Source of the DNA: Sphingomonas sp. KRR8
GTDB lineage: Bacteria; Pseudomonadota; Alphaproteobacteria; Sphingomonadales; Sphingomonadaceae
Reading direction: 5' to 3'
Length of the DNA: 64,000 bases
Assembly: GCF_023559245.1 (NCBI RefSeq)
Contig: NZ_CP097462.1
Span: 62,001-126,000, forward strand
In this document: positions 1 to 8,275 of the stretch, in pieces
How the letters are laid out: every line of letters begins with the position of its first letter
Position numbering within the stretch: the first letter of the stretch is position 1
Translations under genes and position numbers: made by a program
The notes under the pieces: generated by a model
What the model was told of the DNA's origin: nothing
What the model saw: the letters and a program-made list of their open reading frames with translations, nothing else
Databases searched by the model: none

Positions 1-533
1 ATCTGCGCATCGCGGCGGATGACGCCCTCGGCGCGGCCGAGGTCGACGACTACGTGGCCGAACTCGACCCGCTTGACGACGCCGGTGATGATCTCGCCGA
101 CGCGGTCCTTGAACTCGTCAAACTGGCGGTCGCGCTCGGCGTCGCGGACCTTCTGGAAGATGACCTGCTTGGCGGCCTGGGCGGCGATCCGCCCGAATTC
201 GATCGGGGGCAAGGGATCGACGATGAAGTCGCCGACCGACGCATCGGCCTGAAGCTTCTGCGCGCCCTTCAGATCGACCTGCTTGAAATAATCCTCGACC
301 TCCTCGACTACTTCGACAACGCGCCACAGGCGAAGTTCGCCGGTGGTGGGGTCAAGCTTGGCGCGGATATCGTTCTCGGCACCATAACGGGCGCGGGCCG
401 CGCGCTGGATCGCGTCTTCCATGGCCTCGATGACGATGCCGCGATCGATGAGCTTCTCGCGCGCGACGCTGTCGGCGATGGCGAGCAGCTCGGCCTTGTT
501 GGCGGTGGGCGCATTCGGCGCGGCAGTGGCCAT
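1..533 (-). CDS. nusA: Transcription termination/antitermination factor NusA, N-terminal part (cut by window edge)
   Basis: About 177 codons are visible, reading from an ATG at 533 off the left edge of the window. The product begins MATAAPNAPTANKAELLAIA, continues with the helical NusA N-terminal domain that contacts RNA polymerase (acidic stretch VVEVVEEVEDYF), and then enters the S1 RNA-binding domain (motif GEIITGVVKRVEFGHVVVDL). NusA modulates pausing, termination and antitermination. It lies 7 bp after rimP on the same strand, the classic rimP-nusA order. The C-terminal KH domains are outside the window, so completeness cannot be judged. Confidence 0.93.
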   Translation of the reverse strand, partial: MATAAPNAPTANKAELLAIADSVAREKLIDRGIVIEAMEDAIQRAARARYGAENDIRAKLDPTTGELRLWRVVEVVEEVEDYFKQVDLKGAQKLQADASVGDFIVDPLPPIEFGRIAAQAAKQVIFQKVRDAERDRQFDEFKDRVGEIITGVVKRVEFGHVVVDLGRAEGVIRRDAQ

Positions 534-540
534 GGTCGTC

Positions 541-1077
541 TCAGTCCTCTTGGGTCAGAATGGAGTCGGCGCCCTCGGCGGAGAGGGGCGCGGTTGCCTT
601 GATCAGCCTGTCGGTCAGCAGCAGCTTGGCCGACTGGATGGCGTCGAACGGAATGACGCGGATGCCTTTGGGGCTCGCGATGCGGACCTCGCCGCCCTCC
701 ATCTCCTCGATGGTGCCCGACACCTGCTTGGCGCCGTCGACCTCCCGGGCGAGCTTCAGGCGCGCCTCATGGCCAGCCCAGTCGGTGTAGTCCTTGGGCC
801 GGGTCAGCGGGCGGTCGATGCCCGGTGAGCTGACCTCAAGCCGGTAAGCACCGTCGATCGGGTCTTCGCCCGCCTCTTCGAGCGCGTCGAATTTCTCGGA
901 GATGCGGCGCGAGAGCGCTTCGCAGTCGCCAAGGTCGAGCTGGCGGGTGTCCGGCCGCTCGGCCATGATCTGCAGGGTCGGGTCCGATTGGCCGCCGATC
1001 ATCGCCACGCGCACCAAGTCGAAGCCAAGGCTCTTTGCCTCGGGCTCGATCAGGTCATGCAGCGCGTTCAGGTCCAT
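541..1077 (-). CDS. rimP: Ribosome maturation factor RimP
   Basis: The 178-residue product acts in 30S subunit maturation. The RimP family signature is visible: the YRLEVSSPGIDRPLTR segment near residues 80-95, with the preceding DLGDCEALSRRISEKFD helix. Length matches the family. The gene reads straight into nusA with a 7-bp gap, so the two are very likely co-transcribed. Upstream is a roughly 100-bp gap (1078-1181) before the methyltransferase gene, in which I see no further gene. Confidence 0.95.
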   Translation of the reverse strand: MDLNALHDLIEPEAKSLGFDLVRVAMIGGQSDPTLQIMAERPDTRQLDLGDCEALSRRISEKFDALEEAGEDPIDGAYRLEVSSPGIDRPLTRPKDYTDWAGHEARLKLAREVDGAKQVSGTIEEMEGGEVRIASPKGIRVIPFDAIQSAKLLLTDRLIKATAPLSAEGADSILTQED

Positions 1078-1181
1078 CGGTCCTCACGTTCAAGCCTCCT
1101 CGGGACCGCTCGGGGACCCGGGCGGCCTCGCCAGCATCAACGATGTGAGGAGGAGCCATGCATATAGACGCGGGTCGCCAG

Positions 1182-1712
1182 TCAGGCAACCTGCGAAAGT
1201 GCGCGGTTCTCGGCCCGGATGCGGATCGCCAGCACCAGCCCGTTCAGCGCGGTGAAGATGATCGCGACCAGCGGCAGTCCGAACACCAATGGGAGCACGG
1301 CAATCTCGCCGATCACCACCAGATAATTGGGGTGACTGACGAAGCGGAACGGGCCGCCGGTGACGAGCGGTGCCCCGGGAAGGACGATGATCCGAGTGGT
1401 CCAACGCGGCCCAAGCGTCCGCAGCACCCATACGCGTCCAAGCTGCAGCATCACGAACAGCGCCAGCAGCGGCCAGTGGATCGTCCGGCCGGGGCCAAGC
1501 CACCACAGGACCGCCAGCCAGGCCGTATGAACGGCGACGATCAGCGGATAATGGCCCGGCGAATATTCCCTGGCTCCGTGCGCCAGCAGCTGCGCCGTGT
1601 TCTGGCGGGCCAGCACCAGTTCGGCCAGCCGCTGCAGGGTGACGAAGGCGAGGATGGCGATGGCGGGCCACAGCGGCACGCCGCTCGACCACATCTCCTG
1701 CCACGCGCTCAT
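1182..1712 (-). CDS. Isoprenylcysteine carboxyl methyltransferase-family membrane methyltransferase
   Basis: A 176-residue integral membrane protein with four to five hydrophobic segments and the ICMT/phospholipid-methyltransferase signature GPFRFVSHPNYLVVIGE near residues 115-131. The start at 1712 is chosen because its ATG overlaps the TGA of the upstream polyketide synthase (ATGA), implying translational coupling; an ATG 15 bp further upstream is possible. In other bacteria this family sits next to type III polyketide synthases and O-methylates the alkylresorcinol or alkylpyrone product, as SrsB does with SrsA. That role is inferred from the partner gene. The substrate is unknown. Confidence 0.82.
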   Translation of the reverse strand: MSAWQEMWSSGVPLWPAIAILAFVTLQRLAELVLARQNTAQLLAHGAREYSPGHYPLIVAVHTAWLAVLWWLGPGRTIHWPLLALFVMLQLGRVWVLRTLGPRWTTRIIVLPGAPLVTGGPFRFVSHPNYLVVIGEIAVLPLVFGLPLVAIIFTALNGLVLAIRIRAENRALSQVA

Positions 1713-2755
1713 GGGCGCTCCAGCCACAGACCGGCGCAGCTGAAGCCGGGCCCGAAGGCGGTCAGTAGCGTATTGTCCGGCAGGCCCCGCTTCAGCAGCC
1801 GCTCGAGCACGAACAGCACGGTCGGCGCGCTCATGTTGCCATGGTCCCGAAGCACCTCACGCTCGAGGTCGAGACTTCCGGCCCCAAGCTCCAGCGCCTG
1901 CTCGATCGCGTCAACCACCTTGGCGCCCCCGGGGTGGGAGCAGAGCCGACCGACATCGCTTCGCGCCAGCCCGAACTTGGCGAGCATGGCATCAATAGCG
2001 GAGGCCAGGTTGTCGTTCACGAACGGCGGGATGGCGCGGTCGAACACCACTGCCAGCCCGGGGTCCTCCACCCGCCAGCCCATGATCTTGAGCGTGTCCG
2101 GCCACTGCTGCTCGGCGCTGTCGCGAATGGTCGCGATGCCCGGCGCGTCGCCGCCGACGACGCAGGCCGCCGCGCCGTCACCGAACAGCGCCGTCGCCAC
2201 TAGCGCCGCTGGATCGTCGGTGTCGAGGCGGATGGAAATGGAGCAGGTCTCCACGGTCACGAACAGCCAGCGGCTGCCGGGTTCCGCGCTCGCCAGCCGG
2301 GCCGCGGTGCTCAGGCCCGACACCCCGCCCGCGCAGCCCAGCCCGAACACCGGCACCCGCCGCACATCGGGACGAAAACCCATCGCAGGCCCGACCCGCG
2401 CTTCCAGGCTTGGCGTCGCAATACCCGTGGTCGAAACCGTCACCACTCCGTCGATGTCGCCCGGACTCAGCCCCGCTGCCGCGATCGCCTTGGTCGCGGC
2501 CTCGACGAACAGCGCTTCGGCCGCCTCGAGATACACCCGGTTGCGCTCTTCCCACCCGTGGTTGTGGCCGTACCACTCGATTGGCGCGACGATGTTGCGC
2601 TGGTCTATCCCGGCATTGTCGAACACGCCCTGCAGCCGGTCGTACAGTGCCTTGCGCCCAGCGAACAACTCGCGCCCCAGCGCCTTGGCCGCGTCCTGGG
2701 TAATCGAGAAGGGCGGAACCGCGGTCGCAAGGCTCAGCAAGGGAACAGACGTCAA
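1709..2755 (-). CDS. Type III polyketide synthase (chalcone/stilbene synthase family)
   Basis: A 348-residue thiolase-fold enzyme that condenses malonyl-CoA units onto an acyl starter. The catalytic triad is visible: Cys141 in VFGLGCAGG, His274 in CSHPGG and Asn307 in DHGNMSAPT. The GFGPG-loop equivalent appears as AFGPGFSC near the C-terminus. Length is normal for bacterial members that make alkylpyrones or alkylresorcinols. It overlaps the downstream ICMT-type methyltransferase by 4 bp, forming a two-gene biosynthetic unit, and is divergent from the PQQ-type dehydrogenase at 2811 with only 55 bp between. The product is not predictable from sequence. Confidence 0.92.
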   Translation of the reverse strand: MTSVPLLSLATAVPPFSITQDAAKALGRELFAGRKALYDRLQGVFDNAGIDQRNIVAPIEWYGHNHGWEERNRVYLEAAEALFVEAATKAIAAAGLSPGDIDGVVTVSTTGIATPSLEARVGPAMGFRPDVRRVPVFGLGCAGGVSGLSTAARLASAEPGSRWLFVTVETCSISIRLDTDDPAALVATALFGDGAAACVVGGDAPGIATIRDSAEQQWPDTLKIMGWRVEDPGLAVVFDRAIPPFVNDNLASAIDAMLAKFGLARSDVGRLCSHPGGAKVVDAIEQALELGAGSLDLEREVLRDHGNMSAPTVLFVLERLLKRGLPDNTLLTAFGPGFSCAGLWLERP

Positions 2756-2810
2756 AGGCTGGCCTTTCTACCGGCAAGTGCCGGCTCATCGGCAACGATA
2801 TGGGGATGGA

Positions 2811-4061
2811 ATGCGGAAAAGCTCATTGCAAGTTGCAACTCTCCTGCTGGCCATCGGTGCCTGTTCCGGCCCCGCTCCAGCAGATACGGCACAAAGTCCG
2901 GGGCGGACGCCGACGAGCTCGGACAGCGGCCGCCCATTCACCGTCACCCCCGTCGCCAGCTTCTCGGGTCCGTGGGCGATGACCTTCCTGCCCGGACGCG
3001 GCAACCAGGCGCTGGTAACCGAGAAAGCCGGCGCGATCTGGCTGGTCGACACCGGCACCGGCGCCAAGACTTCCGTCTCCGGCGCCCCCCGGATTGTCGC
3101 TTCCGGCCAGGGCGGGCTGCTCGACGTGGTCGCCGCCCCCGATTTCGCGCGTAGCAACGCCGTCTACCTTACTTATGCCGAGCCCTCGGCCAGCGGCGGC
3201 AGCGGCCTCGCGCTCGCCCGCGCCACGCTGGCCAGCCAAGGCGGCAACCGGCTCGACGGCCTCAAGGTGCTGTGGCGCGATCCCGCGGGCGGCAAGGGTG
3301 GCCAGTTCGGCGGCCGCATCGCCTTCGCCCCCGACGGCCGTTCCCTGTTCCTTTCCTCGGGCGAGCGGCAGCGCTTCACCCCGGCGCAGGACCCCAGCCA
3401 GCCACTCGGCAAGATCCTCCACCTCACCCTCGACGGCCAACCCGCGGCCGGCAATCCGCTGGCCGGGCGCACCGGCGCGGCCACTGTCACCGTCACCGAT
3501 CCGCCGGAGGATACGCAGGCCGCGGTCTCAGCCCCGGCGCGAACCGTCCGATGGCCTGGCCCCAACCGCACCCCGGCCGAGACCTGGTCGACCGGCCACC
3601 GCAATCCCCTCGGCCTCGCCTTCTCGCCGGACGGCCGCTTGTGGGAGCATGAGATGGGTCCGCGTGGCGGGGACGAGGTCAACCTCATCCTGCCCGGCCG
3701 CAACTATGGCTGGCCGCGCGCGTCAAACGGCAGCAACTACAATGGCGTGGACATCCCCGATCACCGCGCCAACGACGGGTTCGAGTCGCCGAAAGTCTTC
3801 TGGAATCCCTCCGTCTCGCCCGCCGGGCTGATCGTCTACACCGGCGACAAGTTCCCGCAGTGGAAGGGCGACCTGCTGATCGGGGCGCTGTCGGGCAAGG
3901 CGCTGATCCGCATCCACCTCCAGGGCGACCGGGCGGCCAAGGCCGACCAGTGGGACATGGGCGCCCGCATCCGCGAGGTCGAGCAGGGACCCGGCGGCGA
4001 CGTCTATCTGGTGGAGGATGGCGCAGGCGGGCGCCTGCTTCGACTGACGCCCGCCCGCTGA
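2811..4061 (+). CDS. PQQ-dependent sugar dehydrogenase-type lipoprotein (glucose/sorbosone dehydrogenase family)
   Basis: A 416-residue protein starting MRKSSLQVATLLLAIGAC. It has a lipoprotein signal peptide with a lipobox ending at Cys18, then a low-complexity linker and a six-bladed propeller. The family signatures are clear: GPWAMTFLPG at the first blade, GGKGGQFGGRIAFAPDG, STGHRNPLGLAFSPDGRLWEHEMGPRGGDE and GRNYGWP. Members related to E. coli YliI oxidise aldose sugars in the periplasm using PQQ. No PQQ synthesis gene is nearby. The ATG at 2811 is preferred because the signal peptide begins there, although the frame stays open far upstream. Confidence 0.85.
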   Translation: MRKSSLQVATLLLAIGACSGPAPADTAQSPGRTPTSSDSGRPFTVTPVASFSGPWAMTFLPGRGNQALVTEKAGAIWLVDTGTGAKTSVSGAPRIVASGQGGLLDVVAAPDFARSNAVYLTYAEPSASGGSGLALARATLASQGGNRLDGLKVLWRDPAGGKGGQFGGRIAFAPDGRSLFLSSGERQRFTPAQDPSQPLGKILHLTLDGQPAAGNPLAGRTGAATVTVTDPPEDTQAAVSAPARTVRWPGPNRTPAETWSTGHRNPLGLAFSPDGRLWEHEMGPRGGDEVNLILPGRNYGWPRASNGSNYNGVDIPDHRANDGFESPKVFWNPSVSPAGLIVYTGDKFPQWKGDLLIGALSGKALIRIHLQGDRAAKADQWDMGARIREVEQGPGGDVYLVEDGAGGRLLRLTPAR

Positions 4062-4065
4062 CCGC

Positions 4066-4620
4066 TTAGTAGCTGGTCGTGCTGGTGTCGGCGCGGCTGG
4101 TGGCTGCGCTTTGACCGCCGGCCTGGTTCAAGACCTGCTGGATCTGTCCGGCCGGAACGCTCGCCCGCTCGGGATCGACCGAGACGAAGATGCCGCCCTG
4201 ATGGATGCGGTCGCTGTAATAGGCCGCATCGTCGTGGCTGACGCCATGGCTGGTGAGCAGGTCGCTCAGACCACCCGCGGCGGCGCCGACGGCGGTTCCG
4301 GCAATCGCTGCGCCCGGAATGGCGGACGCGGCGATGGCGCCCGCGGCGGCCAGCGGACCCACGCCCGGAATGGCGAGCGCGGCAACGCCGAGCAGCGCGC
4401 CGATGCCCGAACCGGCGGCGGCCTTGGCGATGAAGCTGGTCGGCTCGTCGCTGTCACCCGTGGTGCTTGTCGTGGTGGAGTCGCCCGTCGTCTCTTCGTC
4501 GCCATGACGGCCGACGATGGAGATGGCGCTGTCGTCGACACCAGCAGAACGGAGGTCGGCGATGGCGCGCTCGGCATCGCTGCGGCTGTCAAAGACGGCG
4601 GAAATGATGTGACCCTGCAT
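4066..4620 (-). CDS. Glycine-rich general-stress-type protein (YflT/17M-like N-terminus)
   Basis: A 184-residue protein of unknown exact function. The first 40 residues (HIISAVFDSRSDAERAIADL, then a V-DDSAISIVGR segment) resemble the ferredoxin-like domain of YflT/GsiB-type stress proteins. A Thr/Ser/Asp-rich linker follows, then a long Gly/Ala zipper (about residues 65-118) that could insert in a membrane, and a second alpha/beta segment ending in a Gln/Ser/Thr-rich tail. It converges on the sugar dehydrogenase with a 4-bp gap. Proteins of this layout are common in alphaproteobacterial stress regulons; no promoter evidence is visible here. Confidence 0.6.
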   Translation of the reverse strand: MQGHIISAVFDSRSDAERAIADLRSAGVDDSAISIVGRHGDEETTGDSTTTSTTGDSDEPTSFIAKAAAGSGIGALLGVAALAIPGVGPLAAAGAIAASAIPGAAIAGTAVGAAAGGLSDLLTSHGVSHDDAAYYSDRIHQGGIFVSVDPERASVPAGQIQQVLNQAGGQSAATSRADTSTTSY

Positions 4621-4718
4621 CGAATATGCTCCTACGCGCGGCGAAAATGCCGCAGACGTCTACAGCGAGGGCAGGGGTGCTTCGTTCCGTGGTTGCGACG
4701 AACCGCCGCGGAGGGAAG

Positions 4719-5423
4719 TCAGCGGCGCTGGTAGCGCAGGTAATAAGGGCGACGGCCCTCCCGGCGGCTCTTTGCGCCGTAGCGGGTCTCGATCCAGCCG
4801 CCGACCGGTTCAAGGAAGTCGGCGGGCTTCTCCGCCAGCCACTCGAACTGCGCCAGATGCCGCTCGCGCTGCATCACCATCAGGGTCCATTCCAGATAGA
4901 CGGGGTGGTCGGTGGCGATGCGAAATTCGCCGCCCGGCTTCAGCTTGGCGGCGATCAGATCGATCGGCCCGTCATTGGCCATCCGCCGCTTGGCATGACG
5001 CGCCTTGGGCCAGGGATCGGGGTGCAGCAGGTAGAGCATCGTCAGCGCGCCATCGGGCACCCGCGCCAGAACCTCCAGCGCGTCGCCCATGTGCAGCCGG
5101 ACGTTGCGCAACGGGCCGTCGCGGACATGGCCAAGCGCGGTGGCGACGCCGTTCAGGAACGGCTCGGCTCCGATGAACCCATGATCGGGCAGCAGGTCGG
5201 CCCGGTGGGCGAGATGCTCGCCCGAACCGAACCCGATCTCGAAATGTAGCGGCCGATCGTCACCGAACAGGGCGCGCGACGTCAGCTCACCCTCGACCGG
5301 AACCGCGATCTGCGGCAGCAGCGTGTTGACCAGCGCCGCCTGCCCGGCGCGCAGCTTGTGCCCGCTCGACCGGCCGTAAAGCCGGTTCAGCGTGGTCGGA
5401 TCACCCGTCTTGTACGCTGTCAT
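4719..5423 (-). CDS. trmB: tRNA (guanine-N7-)-methyltransferase TrmB
   Basis: A 234-residue SAM-dependent enzyme that forms m7G46 in tRNA. Visible family features are the SAM-binding segment LHFEIGFGSGEHLAHRA (about residues 60-75), GAEPFLNGV, and the catalytic/tRNA-binding block LLHPDPWPKARHAKRRM. The start MTAYKTGD at 5423 gives the usual family length, although the frame remains open upstream into the metK antisense region. The gene follows metK by 19 bp on the same strand, an order widely conserved in alphaproteobacteria, so co-transcription with metK is likely. Confidence 0.94.
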   Translation of the reverse strand: MTAYKTGDPTTLNRLYGRSSGHKLRAGQAALVNTLLPQIAVPVEGELTSRALFGDDRPLHFEIGFGSGEHLAHRADLLPDHGFIGAEPFLNGVATALGHVRDGPLRNVRLHMGDALEVLARVPDGALTMLYLLHPDPWPKARHAKRRMANDGPIDLIAAKLKPGGEFRIATDHPVYLEWTLMVMQRERHLAQFEWLAEKPADFLEPVGGWIETRYGAKSRREGRRPYYLRYQRR

Positions 5424-5442
5424 GAGCGCATGCCGGCGCCCG

Positions 5443-6654
5443 TCAGGCGGCGACGGCGGCCTTGAGCTCGTCGGCGAGGTCGGTCCGCTCCCACGGGAAC
5501 AGGTCGCCCTCCGGCTTGCGGCCGAAGTGGCCATAAGCGGCGGTCGGCGCATAGATCGGCTTGTTGAGCTTGAGGTGCGTGCGGATGCCGCGCGGAGTGA
5601 GGCCACCCAGCCGCTCGATCCGGCCGATCGCCTGCTCCAGCTGGTCGTCACCGACCGTCCCGGTGCCGTGCGTGTCGACATACAGCGACAGGGGCGCGGA
5701 GACGCCGATGGCATAGGCCAGCTGGATGGTGCAGCGGCTGGCAAAGCCGGCCGCCACGATGTTCTTGGCGAGGTAGCGCGCGGCATAGGCCGCCGAGCGA
5801 TCGACCTTGGTCGGGTCCTTGCCGCTGAACGCGCCGCCGCCGTGCGGGGCCGCGCCGCCATAGGTGTCGACGATGATCTTGCGGCCGGTCAGGCCCGCGT
5901 CGCCGTCCGGTCCGCCGATCTCGAAGCTGCCGGTCGGGTTGATGTGATAAACGGTCTCGTCGCTGAGCAGCCCGGCGGGCAGCACGTCGGCGACGACCTT
6001 CTTCACATAGTCGTGAAGCTCGGCTTCCTGCGCGCCCTCGTCATAGCCTTTGGCGTGCTGGGTCGACACGACGATCGCGGTCGCGGCGACCGGCTTGCCA
6101 TTCTCGAAGCGCAGCGTGACCTGGCTCTTCGCGTCCGGCTCCAGGAACGGCGCCGCGCCCGAATGGCGGTCGGCGGCCATCCGCTCCAGGATCTTGTGGC
6201 TGTAGTAGAGCGTCGCCGGCATCAGGTCCGGGGTTTCGTCGCAGGCGAAGCCGAACATGATACCCTGGTCGCCTGCGCCCTCGTCCTTGTTGCCGCTGGC
6301 ATCGACGCCCTGCGCGATGTGCGCTGACTGGCCGTGGAGGTTGTTCTCGAAGCGGAACTGATCCCAGTGAAAGCCCGACTGCTCGTAGCCGATCTTCTTC
6401 ACCGTCTCGCGAACCGTTCGCTCGATCTCCTCGAGTGCACCCGGCGCCCACTGATCGTTTTCGAACACGCCCTTGCAGCGGATTTCACCCGCCAGCACCA
6501 CAAGCTGGGTGGTGGTCATGGTTTCGCAGGCGATGCGCGCCTCCGGGTCCTTCGACAGGAACAGGTCGACGATGGCGTCGCTGATCTGGTCGGCGACCTT
6601 GTCGGGATGGCCCTCGGACACGGATTCGGAAGTGAAGAGGTAGGACTGGCGCAT
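5443..6654 (-). CDS. metK: S-adenosylmethionine synthetase
   Basis: The 403-residue product makes SAM from methionine and ATP. It carries [20 protein letters not shown] near the N-terminus, the [15 protein letters not shown] signature near residue 125, and [19 protein letters not shown] in the central domain. It begins [10 protein letters not shown] at 6654. A 20-bp operator-like palindrome lies 34 bp upstream (6689-6708) and matches the one before arsR-metF-metH, so expression is probably tied to the SAM cycle. The 34-nt leader between the operator and the start codon is too short for a known SAM riboswitch. trmB follows 19 bp downstream. Confidence 0.97.
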   Translation of the reverse strand: MRQSYLFTSESVSEGHPDKVADQISDAIVDLFLSKDPEARIACETMTTTQLVVLAGEIRCKGVFENDQWAPGALEEIERTVRETVKKIGYEQSGFHWDQFRFENNLHGQSAHIAQGVDASGNKDEGAGDQGIMFGFACDETPDLMPATLYYSHKILERMAADRHSGAAPFLEPDAKSQVTLRFENGKPVAATAIVVSTQHAKGYDEGAQEAELHDYVKKVVADVLPAGLLSDETVYHINPTGSFEIGGPDGDAGLTGRKIIVDTYGGAAPHGGGAFSGKDPTKVDRSAAYAARYLAKNIVAAGFASRCTIQLAYAIGVSAPLSLYVDTHGTGTVGDDQLEQAIGRIERLGGLTPRGIRTHLKLNKPIYAPTAAYGHFGRKPEGDLFPWERTDLADELKAAVAA

Positions 6655-6688
6655 ATGTCTCCGTAGCTCTGGCGGAGCTGATTTCGGG

Positions 6689-6708
6689 ATATAAGGAAAG
6701 CTTTATAT
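6689..6708 (-). promoter_or_regulatory. Predicted SAM-cycle operator upstream of metK
   Basis: Read on the minus strand this is ATATAAAG-CTTT-CCTTATAT: two 8-bp arms with a 4-bp spacer and one mismatch between the arms. It has the same architecture and nearly the same sequence as the perfect palindrome at 44741-44760 before the ArsR-methyltransferase gene, and the shared block extends one base upstream (C) and at least two bases downstream (CC). It ends 34 bp before the metK ATG and contains the stop codon of lnt. Binding by the ArsR-type regulator at 44770 is inferred from the shared site. Confidence 0.7.
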
Positions 6709-8274
6709 GCCGCGCCTGTAGCGGCGCGAACCGTCGATGCCAATGGCGATGATGAGCAGGAGGAAGGCAAGCGTCAGCGGGATGGCGTTGCCGAAGTGGG
6801 CGAATGTGGTCTCGCCCATTCGCGACGGCATGGTCGCATCGATCTTGCCAGCCGTTCGCCACGGCAGCGACGCGATGAGGTTGCCGCGCGCGTCGACAAG
6901 GGCGCTGATCCCCGTCGGGGTCGACCGGATGACCGGCAATCCCTCTTCCGTCGCCCGCAACCGCGCCTGGGCGAGGTGCTGCGGCGGACCCCATCGGCCG
7001 AACCACGCATCGTTCGAGGGATTGAAGATGAAGTCGGGCCGGTCGTGGCGATCCACCACCTGGCCGGAGAAGATGATCTCGTAGCAGACCTGCACCGCCA
7101 TCTTGCCGAAGCCCGGCACGGTCAGCGTGCGCGGTCCGGGGCCAGGCTGCGTGTCGCCGATCCCGGGCGCAAGTTGCGACAGGCCTATCGACGACAGCAA
7201 CGGCCGCATCGGCAGGTATTCGCCATACGGCACCAGATGCGCCTTGTCGTAGCGGCCAAGAATCTGGCCGCCAGCGGTGATCGGCATCACGCTGTTGGTC
7301 TCGCCAACGACTTCCCCGCGGGGATTGGCGACCAGCCCGACGGCACCCGTCACCAGGATATCGCCGGGCCGGAGGTAAGCGGCCGCCTGCGCGGCGGCGG
7401 GCAGGGTAACAGGCGGCGACTTGGTGCCCGGCTCGATGGCCTGGAAGGGCACCGGAACCGCCACCTCGGGCCACAGGAGGAGGCGAGGGGCACCGCCGCC
7501 GCCCCACGACAGGCGGCCAAGCCGTGCGAACGCCTCCTGGTCGAGGCCCGGCCGCCACTTCTGCTCCTGCCCGATGTTCGGCTGGATGATGCGGACCGGA
7601 TATCCTCCGGAGGGCGACGGGCCGACCTGAACGGTGGGAATCGACGCGAGCAGCAGGATGGCTGCCCACGCGCCAAGCGAGGCAATGGCAATCCGGCGGC
7701 GATGAAGCAGCAGCCATACTGAGCCGCCGATACCGATGATGATCGCCGACAGGCCGTAAGTGCCGACGAGTGCGGCGGCGCCTCGCAGCGGTGTATCCAC
7801 CAGCGTCACGCCAACCGGGTTCCAGGCAAAGCCCGTGAACATGGTTGCGCGCAACCACTCAGCCAAGGCCCAGGCGCCCGCCAGCGCAAGCACCAGCGCG
7901 ACCGGGCTGCGTTGCCCGAACCGCCAACCAAGGCCGGCGGCAAGCGCCGGATAGACGGCAAGGTAGAAGCTCAGCAGCACCACCGCGATCCAGCCGTACC
8001 AGGCCGGCATCGCCGCCTGGAAGGTGAAGGCGGTGGCGATCCAATTGAGCCCGATCACGAACTGGCCAACCCCGAACAGCCAGCCGGTCAGCAGCGCGCG
8101 CCACAGGCCCGGCGTGCGCCTCAGCACTTCGGCCAGCCCGGCAAAGGCCAGCGGCATCAGCGGCCACCAGCCGACCGGCTGGAAGGCGAAGGCCGACGCC
8201 AAGCCCAAGGCCAGGGCAATGAACGGCAGGTGCCAACGCCGCTCGGCCTGAGCGGACACTCTGGAAATCTTCAA
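6703..8274 (-). CDS. lnt: Apolipoprotein N-acyltransferase Lnt
   Basis: A 523-residue inner-membrane protein that adds the third acyl chain to lipoproteins. An N-terminal block of about six membrane segments (residues 15-215) precedes a nitrilase-like periplasmic domain. The catalytic elements are visible: LLLWPEVAVPVP (Glu), YDKAHLVPYGEYLP (Lys and Glu) and the Cys in VQVCYEIIF. A last membrane helix lies near the C-terminus. The frame opens with TTG at 8274, two bases after the corC stop; a GTG at 8259 is an alternative. The stop codon lies inside the predicted metK operator. Confidence 0.95.
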   Translation of the reverse strand: MKISRVSAQAERRWHLPFIALALGLASAFAFQPVGWWPLMPLAFAGLAEVLRRTPGLWRALLTGWLFGVGQFVIGLNWIATAFTFQAAMPAWYGWIAVVLLSFYLAVYPALAAGLGWRFGQRSPVALVLALAGAWALAEWLRATMFTGFAWNPVGVTLVDTPLRGAAALVGTYGLSAIIIGIGGSVWLLLHRRRIAIASLGAWAAILLLASIPTVQVGPSPSGGYPVRIIQPNIGQEQKWRPGLDQEAFARLGRLSWGGGGAPRLLLWPEVAVPVPFQAIEPGTKSPPVTLPAAAQAAAYLRPGDILVTGAVGLVANPRGEVVGETNSVMPITAGGQILGRYDKAHLVPYGEYLPMRPLLSSIGLSQLAPGIGDTQPGPGPRTLTVPGFGKMAVQVCYEIIFSGQVVDRHDRPDFIFNPSNDAWFGRWGPPQHLAQARLRATEEGLPVIRSTPTGISALVDARGNLIASLPWRTAGKIDATMPSRMGETTFAHFGNAIPLTLAFLLLIIAIGIDGSRRYRRGI

Positions 8275-8275
8275 A

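Noticed and set aside
1158..2810. Long open frame joined upstream to the sugar dehydrogenase
   Set aside because: It is antisense to the polyketide synthase and methyltransferase, has no family motifs and precedes a clear lipoprotein signal at 2811. GC-rich DNA often leaves such frames open.
6655..6688. A SAM or SAM/SAH riboswitch in the metK leader
   Set aside because: Only 34 nt separate the operator from the start codon. I see just a short 5-bp hairpin (6665-6679) and no conserved aptamer. The shared palindrome explains regulation better.
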